A stretch of 64,000 nucleotides of DNA. Origin: Bacteroidota bacterium. GTDB lineage: Bacteria > Bacteroidota > Bacteroidia > Chitinophagales > Chitinophagaceae. The stretch's first letter is position 1. Every line of letters begins with the position of its first letter. Of the stretch, positions 59,008 to 64,000 are shown piece after piece. The stretch is taken from contig JAUZOD010000001.1 of NCBI GenBank assembly GCA_030706635.1, forward strand, positions 124,001 through 188,000. The letters run 5' to 3'. The notes under the pieces are model-generated. The model worked only from the letters and a program-made list of their open reading frames with translations. It ran no database searches and had not been told where the DNA came from. The position numbers and the translations under genes were made by a program.

Positions 59008-61422
59008 TCAATCATCTCCTTTTGCCTCGTTGATATTCACAAATGCCGCGCGCTTCGGCGCTGGAACAACAGCATCTGCTCCTTTCACAGCTTTCCAGAT
59101 CACTTCGGTAAATATTCTGTCCGGCACCCGGTCTTCTTTTGAAAAATCAAAAGTTTCACTTTTGCGCTGCCAGGCATTCTCTACGAAATTGCGTTTGTTG
59201 ATGTCCGTTTGCAATGGTTTTGCATCAAATGGCGTAAGATCCGCTGTTTTCGAGAAGCAGCGCCACATAGGTGTTGCAGCAGCATCGTACTGACTCATCG
59301 GAGGAACGCCAAGGATGAGTTCAATGGTATGAAGAACGGAAGTGGTAGAATACATGGTATGATCAACCATATGTCTTCTCACAAATCCCCCGGCCACATA
59401 CACCGGGCTCCGGTGTGCGTCAACATGATCGGGGCCATCCTGCGCATCATCTTCGAGAATAAACACAACACTTTCTTTCCAAACCGGACTTTTGCTTAAA
59501 TAGTCCACAAACATGCCTACGGCCAGATCATTATCGGCGCAATGCGCAAAGGGCGTTGGCCGTCCTTTCCGGAGTCCTTCCGTATGATCATTGATAATAC
59601 GCAACGTATTGAGCTGTGGCAGTGCATGGATGGCAACCAACGAATCAAAATCTCTTTTCCACTGTCCTACCCTGGTGGTATCTCTTACGGTTTGATCCCA
59701 ACTGGTATAATAATGACAATAGTGTCCCTTCAAAACAGGGATATTGGGTTTGTAATCATCCGCAAATTCCCCGTAAGTCCGGTAACTCACGCCGGCACGG
59801 GCGCAATGATCCCAGATAAAACCGCCTTTGTTATTGGCAATGGCCCGGTTGCCTTCTCCGGAATAATCCCCTCCGCGGTCACCGTAGCCCGTAGGCCAGG
59901 TCTTTTCCAGATAATCCGTAGCGTATCCGCCCATGCTCCAGTTATGTCCGTCCTCACTCACTTCCGCATCCACATAAAAATTATCCATCAACACAAATTC
60001 CCTGGCAAGCGCATGCAGATTGGGTGTAATTTTTTCTCCGAATATGCACAGGCTTGTATCTCCGTTACCTTCCGGCATATCTCCCAAAACCTGATCGTAG
60101 GTCCTGTTTTCCTTGATTATATAAAATACGTATTTAATGGGTGAAGAATCCCCGATCCTGCGAGGCACCGGGTTTCCTTCCTCGCCCGGCGCCGTTAGCT
60201 CATTTTTTTTATTATAGCGGCAATTCTCATACACCAGGCGGGAATAATGGCTTAAAGTGGCCGGGCCCGGTTCTTTAAAAATACTCAGACTACCGGTAAA
60301 CAAACCACCGATATACTGGCTTTTTGCGGCTCCCTTCTGATAGGATAAGGTAGCACTCGTATCAAATGCCCTGTATCCCGGGTTGGGCAGGGAAGTAAAT
60401 CCTTTTCCATTGGCCACAAAAACCCTTTTGCCGATCACTTTTACCGCTGTCGGATACCAGCCTACGGGAATAAAACCTTTGGATTTACTGTATCCCGGAT
60501 GGGATACATCGAATATTGCAAGACAATTGTTATCCGCGTTGGCAATGTACAACGTCTTTTCATCTGCGCTCAGCGCCAAGGCATTTGACGTAGAGCCGGC
60601 AGGCGACGCGGGATACAGTGCCGCATTCAGCGTTTCCAGCAGTTTTCTTTTTTGAATATCCATCACGGAAACACTATTGTCATTGGCATTGGCGACAAAA
60701 AGATATTTCCCGTTCTTCGTCAAACAGATATCATTCGGGTTATCCCCTACCGCGATGCGGTTCGTTATTCTTTTCAGCCTCGTATCATAAATTAAAATTC
60801 TATCGCCGCCCCATAGAGAAATATACAATTCCCTTTTATTGGGTGACAGAAGGCAGGTATAAGCCTCCGCACCCAGAGCAACGGAATCTGATCTCTTTGT
60901 TTTTAAATTAACGATATACAAATGATTATTTTCCTTGGTAACCACATACAGAATTTGACTGGCGTCGTCGAGATCCATTCCGGCGGGTGAAATCTTTTCC
61001 GGCCAGGGTTTCCCAAGAATGATGCTGTCTGTCAATATCAGTTTCCGATTTACAATGCCATATTTCAGGATCCGGTTATCGTTGCCTCCCGAAGCGTACA
61101 ACCATTTCTCATCCCCGCTAAAAACCAATCCCAGCCAGCTTTTTGGGATGATGACCTCGCTCAGCAGCGCCGGATGCACAGCATCAAACAACTGAATAGT
61201 TTGAGTGCTTTGCCCGTTGTTGGTAACGGCAATGAGCTTTTTGGATGGAGACACCGCTATGTTCAGTGGAAGGTCTCCCAACGATAAAGATGCCCCAACC
61301 GGCGTTAGGCTCCAGCCATTCGGTAACTGAATTCTCGGAGCTATGGGATCCTGCTGGGCCCTGGAAATTCCTGAGAAAACAAACAGAGACAATACAATAA
61401 GTAAGTATTTCCTGCAGATCAT
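59008..61422 (-). CDS. Bifunctional YncE-like beta-propeller and phosphatase-superfamily protein
   Basis: 804 residues from the ATG at 61422, where a signal peptide begins (ICRKYLLIVLSLFVFSG); the longer frame to 61578 adds unlike sequence. Residues 50-400 form a YncE-like seven-bladed propeller (IAVSPSKKLIAVTNN, NPNDICLTKNGKYLFVANAN, repeated YIANADNN). Residues 440-780 belong to the alkaline phosphatase superfamily (FYIIKENRTYDQVLGDMPEG, DAEVSEDGHNWSMG, FILEDDAQDGPDHVDAHR). Such fusions are common in Bacteroidota and Acidobacteriota; the activity is not known. It is exported. A single gene. Confidence 0.92.
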   Translation of the reverse strand: MICRKYLLIVLSLFVFSGISRAQQDPIAPRIQLPNGWSLTPVGASLSLGDLPLNIAVSPSKKLIAVTNNGQSTQTIQLFDAVHPALLSEVIIPKSWLGLVFSGDEKWLYASGGNDNRILKYGIVNRKLILTDSIILGKPWPEKISPAGMDLDDASQILYVVTKENNHLYIVNLKTKRSDSVALGAEAYTCLLSPNKRELYISLWGGDRILIYDTRLKRITNRIAVGDNPNDICLTKNGKYLFVANANDNSVSVMDIQKRKLLETLNAALYPASPAGSTSNALALSADEKTLYIANADNNCLAIFDVSHPGYSKSKGFIPVGWYPTAVKVIGKRVFVANGKGFTSLPNPGYRAFDTSATLSYQKGAAKSQYIGGLFTGSLSIFKEPGPATLSHYSRLVYENCRYNKKNELTAPGEEGNPVPRRIGDSSPIKYVFYIIKENRTYDQVLGDMPEGNGDTSLCIFGEKITPNLHALAREFVLMDNFYVDAEVSEDGHNWSMGGYATDYLEKTWPTGYGDRGGDYSGEGNRAIANNKGGFIWDHCARAGVSYRTYGEFADDYKPNIPVLKGHYCHYYTSWDQTVRDTTRVGQWKRDFDSLVAIHALPQLNTLRIINDHTEGLRKGRPTPFAHCADNDLAVGMFVDYLSKSPVWKESVVFILEDDAQDGPDHVDAHRSPVYVAGGFVRRHMVDHTMYSTTSVLHTIELILGVPPMSQYDAAATPMWRCFSKTADLTPFDAKPLQTDINKRNFVENAWQRKSETFDFSKEDRVPDRIFTEVIWKAVKGADAVVPAPKRAAFVNINEAKGDD

Positions 61423-62080
61423 TTGAAATAAATTTAGCTCCAGCCGAATACCGGATGTGTCGCCAGGTTCCACTTGGAATCTCTCGTAGAACGATACTGG
61501 TTTTGCAACCGGCTGGACCGTTGTATGAAAGGCGATCAATCCAAAAATAAATTGCGGTTTCTCTGCCAGAACGGTCAATTTTTTATATGAGCGGTATCCG
61601 ATAATCCGTAATTCACGAATATATTCGTATTAGAATTCCGACTGACCAAAGCGCGCGGAACAAAATATTGAACGCAAAATTATTTTCTCATGTGACCGTG
61701 AGGTCCATAACCAAGCTATTGTTTCTACAATTGGCTTGCTTTAAAGATCCTTTCCTAAAGATAAATGAAAAATCTTAATTTAATTTGAAGGGGTGATGGC
61801 CTTCTTCCGGCAATTTTCTATGCCCCTTCCGGAAAATCAGCCGATGCGCTGGTTTCCGCCCAGTCTTCAACATCTTTTTTTGTCAGCAGATCCGGCTTGG
61901 TCCGGGCATTTCTCAATGCCGATTTTCTCAAAACCAGCCTCAGCGGGGGTTGGGAGATTCAACCGCTGCTGCAATAATTACCTTAATGCCCAGGGGCGTG
62001 ACGGATATGAGGTGCTGATCCGAACATAAAGTCGGTCAACCGTCATCCGTCATCCGTCAACCATTCTTATATTTACCCAA
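61423..62080. other. Intergenic region of about 660 bases
   Basis: No supported gene. A plus-strand frame at 61793-62029 has poor composition. On the minus strand short frames such as TKPDLLTKKDVEDWAETS (about 61870-61930) look protein-like but are broken by stops, so a decayed gene fragment is possible. The 3' end holds a 7-base tandem repeat (62036-62062). Confidence 0.5.
62036..62062. repeat. Tandem 7-base repeat upstream of the MFS gene
   Basis: TCAACCG, TCATCCG, TCATCCG, TCAACC: 3.9 copies of TCAWCCG, ending 18 bases before the ATG at 62081. Length change here could alter the leader of the MFS gene. Confidence 0.8.
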
Positions 62081-63223
62081 ATGGCCGAAATCTCTCTTGC
62101 CCGTTTGAGAAGGGCAAATGCAGTTTATTTTTTTATTTCGGGATTTGGATATTCCAGTTGGACCTCGCGTATTCCCGTAGTCAAGGAATCTCTCAAATTA
62201 AACGATGCGCATTTCGGTACCCTTTTGTTCATGCTGCCGGTGGGGCTGCTCGTCACCATGCCTTTCACCGGGAAACTGCTCGACCATTTTAAAAGCAGAA
62301 CCATCATGTTATGGGGAGCCATGATCTACAATGTGGTGCTCGCATGCCTGGGATTCAGTCCTTTTGCCTGGATACTCGCCATCGTGCTATTCTTTTTTGG
62401 TGCATCCCGAAACCTCATGAACCTTTCGATGAATGCGCAGGCCATCGGTGTTCAGGCGCTTTACCAACGCTCCATCATGAGTTCATTCCATGCGGTCTGG
62501 AGCCTGGCGGGATTCGCCGGCGCCGCTATGGGTTATGTTATGGTAGCAACCCATGTAATTCCAGGCTGGCATTTACTGGGCGTCAGCCTGTTGTTGTCTG
62601 GCCTCAGTGTGTATTACTACCGGGACACCCTCGATCAGAAACCGGATCATAAAAATAGAAGACCGATATTTTCCTTACCGCCAAAAGGGATGCTTGTTTT
62701 CTCTCTCATCTGCTTTGCCTCGATGGCTTGCGAAAATACGATGTACGACTGGAGCGGGGTGTATGTGAAACAAGTACTTCACGGGTCCAATGGTATGGCG
62801 ACCATTGCTTTCGCCTTATATATGGTGGCCATGACCACCGGCAGGATTTTCGGCGACCGGGTAGCGGACAAATTCGGTATCCGGTTCGTCCTGAGGGGCA
62901 GCGGCATACTCATTCTTACCGGACTGCTCATTACGGTAGTCTCTCCGTTGATCGGCCTTACTCTAATTGGATATCTGTTTACCGGTTTCGGAGTTTCCTG
63001 CGTAGTGCCTTTCATATTCAGTCTCGCGGGAAAAATCCCGATGTCAAATCCCGGTGCTGCGCTGGCTTCCATTTCATCCATTGGATATCTGGGATTTTTA
63101 CTTGTTCCGCCCATGATTGGCTATGTGGCGCAATCTTCCAGTCTTCGTGTTTCCTTCGCCATCATTTCCACTATGGGGATATTGATCATTGTGCTGAGCA
63201 GAAAAATAAACAAAGCGGTTTAA
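62081..63223 (+). CDS. MFS transporter
   Basis: 380 residues with eleven or twelve membrane helices. The start LARLRRANAVYFFISGFGYS and SSWTSRIPVVKESL, with GRIFGDRVADKFG between helices, resembles the YbjJ-like MFS branch. The usual loop motif after helix 2 is KLLDHFKSRT. Substrate is unknown. It is a single gene, convergent with the CBM9-like gene (2 bases between stops). Confidence 0.9.
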   Translation: MAEISLARLRRANAVYFFISGFGYSSWTSRIPVVKESLKLNDAHFGTLLFMLPVGLLVTMPFTGKLLDHFKSRTIMLWGAMIYNVVLACLGFSPFAWILAIVLFFFGASRNLMNLSMNAQAIGVQALYQRSIMSSFHAVWSLAGFAGAAMGYVMVATHVIPGWHLLGVSLLLSGLSVYYYRDTLDQKPDHKNRRPIFSLPPKGMLVFSLICFASMACENTMYDWSGVYVKQVLHGSNGMATIAFALYMVAMTTGRIFGDRVADKFGIRFVLRGSGILILTGLLITVVSPLIGLTLIGYLFTGFGVSCVVPFIFSLAGKIPMSNPGAALASISSIGYLGFLLVPPMIGYVAQSSSLRVSFAIISTMGILIIVLSRKINKAV

Positions 63224-63225
63224 CA

Positions 63226-63975
63226 TCATTCAAACACAATCGACCCGAATTTTCTGAATTCATGAAAACTATGTTCGATCGGAGCCCAGGACCATTTCAC
63301 CATGCTGCCACTGTCATAATCGAGTCGGTAAAAATTGGCGCGCCAAACCGTGCCGCTTGCCGGAGGAACATTTTGAAGGGGACTGAATATGCCGTAGGGG
63401 AAAAACAATTCGACACTCCAGGACTTGATCGGAGCATTCATCCCCGCTTTACCCCCGGTTATATGGACCATTTTTTTAACCTGTCTTCCATTTTCATAGT
63501 GCCAGGGAAGCCAGCCAGAAGCCCTGCCGTTTAAATTCGGGACCAGTAAAACCAATTCCTTATTCAGTGCATTGACTTCGTATTCAAGGTACAGCGGCAT
63601 CGCGGTATCGGGATGAAAAAAAACCTCAAACACATCTGCTTTGAACAGATCCTGAAAATCCTGATCAAAACTTGTCGTGATCCGGTTATCTTCCCCATCG
63701 AACAATACATAAATTCCTTTTGCGGAATACAGTATTTTGAAGCGGGTGGCATAGTTCAGGCCGGCTGAATCAAGCCGGGTTAAGGGATGCCAGACGGTTT
63801 TCCCCCATTCCGGATTACTTCCATCTCCACTCAACGTAAAGTCACTGCATTTCGAAACCTTTAACGGGTCGGTACTGAATGCAATTTTTTGGGAATACAG
63901 ACTGCCGCCCTGGATATGCATTCCTAAAATGATCAGCATACCCAACAATCGTACCCGCCGTACAGAAAAATTCAC
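63226..63975 (-). CDS. Secreted CBM9-like carbohydrate-binding protein
   Basis: 249 residues from GTG at 63975, with a signal segment (VRLLGMLIILGMHIQGGSLY); an ATG at 63939 is possible but shortens the signal. The body is a CBM9-type beta sandwich: LSGDGSNPEWGKTVWHPL, FKILYSAKGIYVLFDGED, DLFKADVFEVFFHPD and SWSVELFFPYGIF. CBM9-like proteins bind reducing sugar ends; stand-alone exported ones are widespread in Bacteroidota with no defined job. The frame is complete: an in-frame stop lies at 63988-63990, just upstream. Confidence 0.85.
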   Translation of the reverse strand: MNFSVRRVRLLGMLIILGMHIQGGSLYSQKIAFSTDPLKVSKCSDFTLSGDGSNPEWGKTVWHPLTRLDSAGLNYATRFKILYSAKGIYVLFDGEDNRITTSFDQDFQDLFKADVFEVFFHPDTAMPLYLEYEVNALNKELVLLVPNLNGRASGWLPWHYENGRQVKKMVHITGGKAGMNAPIKSWSVELFFPYGIFSPLQNVPPASGTVWRANFYRLDYDSGSMVKWSWAPIEHSFHEFRKFGSIVFE

Positions 63976-64000
63976 CTGATTACTTTTTTATATGATGATT

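Noticed and set aside
59542-60144. Plus-strand 200-residue frame
   Set aside because: It is antisense to the phosphatase domain of the YncE fusion; composition is not protein-like.
61423-61578. N-terminal extension of the YncE/phosphatase fusion
   Set aside because: The signal peptide starts at 61422; upstream residues are not family-like.
61793-62029. Plus-strand 78-residue frame
   Set aside because: No start context, low-quality composition and no recognisable motif.

Overview
The window looks like chromosome of a Bacteroidota bacterium, most likely a soil or freshwater Chitinophagaceae-type member. Evidence: a SusC/SusD pair, many secreted glycoside hydrolases and lipoproteins, DUF2911, DUF5690, DUF6807 (PmoA) and DUF1080 proteins, mid-range GC, no Shine-Dalgarno pattern, and several promoters of the Bacteroidota form (-33 TTTG/TTG, -7 TAnnTTTG). 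Gene density is high. No insertion sequence, prophage, CRISPR array or rRNA was seen; there is one tRNA (Leu, CAG).

Layout. 1-9 kb: the 3' end of a GH110 alpha-1,3-galactosidase, a sulfatase, a class III PLP enzyme resembling the phosphonate enzyme PbfA, an OmpA-like gene broken by an in-frame TAG, and a TsdA-like dihaem cytochrome with a DsrE protein. 9-12 kb: DUF2911 protein, a lone receiver domain, two very short membrane genes (YtxH, lmo0937 type), a candidate small RNA and a decayed YfiR fragment. 12-21 kb: a minus-strand TolC/adaptor/RND efflux operon ending in DUF2892 and Crp/Fnr genes, with a palindromic Crp/Fnr-type site in front of a second DUF2892 gene that runs towards a peroxiredoxin and a methyltransferase. 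21-24 kb: tRNA-Leu with promoter and terminator, a clan GH-A hydrolase and an ABC-2 permease.

24-39 kb is the most interesting part. A tightly packed minus-strand operon runs SusC, SusD, PhnA, PhnY, a secreted alkaline-phosphatase-superfamily enzyme, an FAD oxidase, PhnW, a PhnZ-type HD oxygenase and a GH2 glycosidase. It combines outer-membrane uptake of a large substrate with complete conversion of 2-aminoethylphosphonate to acetate and phosphate, plus a second oxidative C-P cleavage enzyme. I read it as a candidate utilisation locus for phosphonate-bearing glycans or lipids. Upstream are an XRE-cupin regulator and a DUF5690 transporter, divergent from a glutamine-synthetase-like/Fe-alcohol dehydrogenase/aldehyde dehydrogenase operon that resembles gamma-glutamylated amine catabolism.

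45-64 kb: a glycosidase-like protein fused to an FGE-fold domain that lacks the catalytic cysteines, a PYROXD2-like oxidoreductase, a YitT protein, a small secreted protein built of 28-residue repeats, and a GH32/DUF1080/Gfo-Idh/DUF6807 operon suggesting fructan or sucrose use through 3-keto sugars. Then come a serine hydrolase, a fluoride riboswitch with crcB and a universal stress gene, a YncE/phosphatase fusion, an MFS transporter and a CBM9-like protein.
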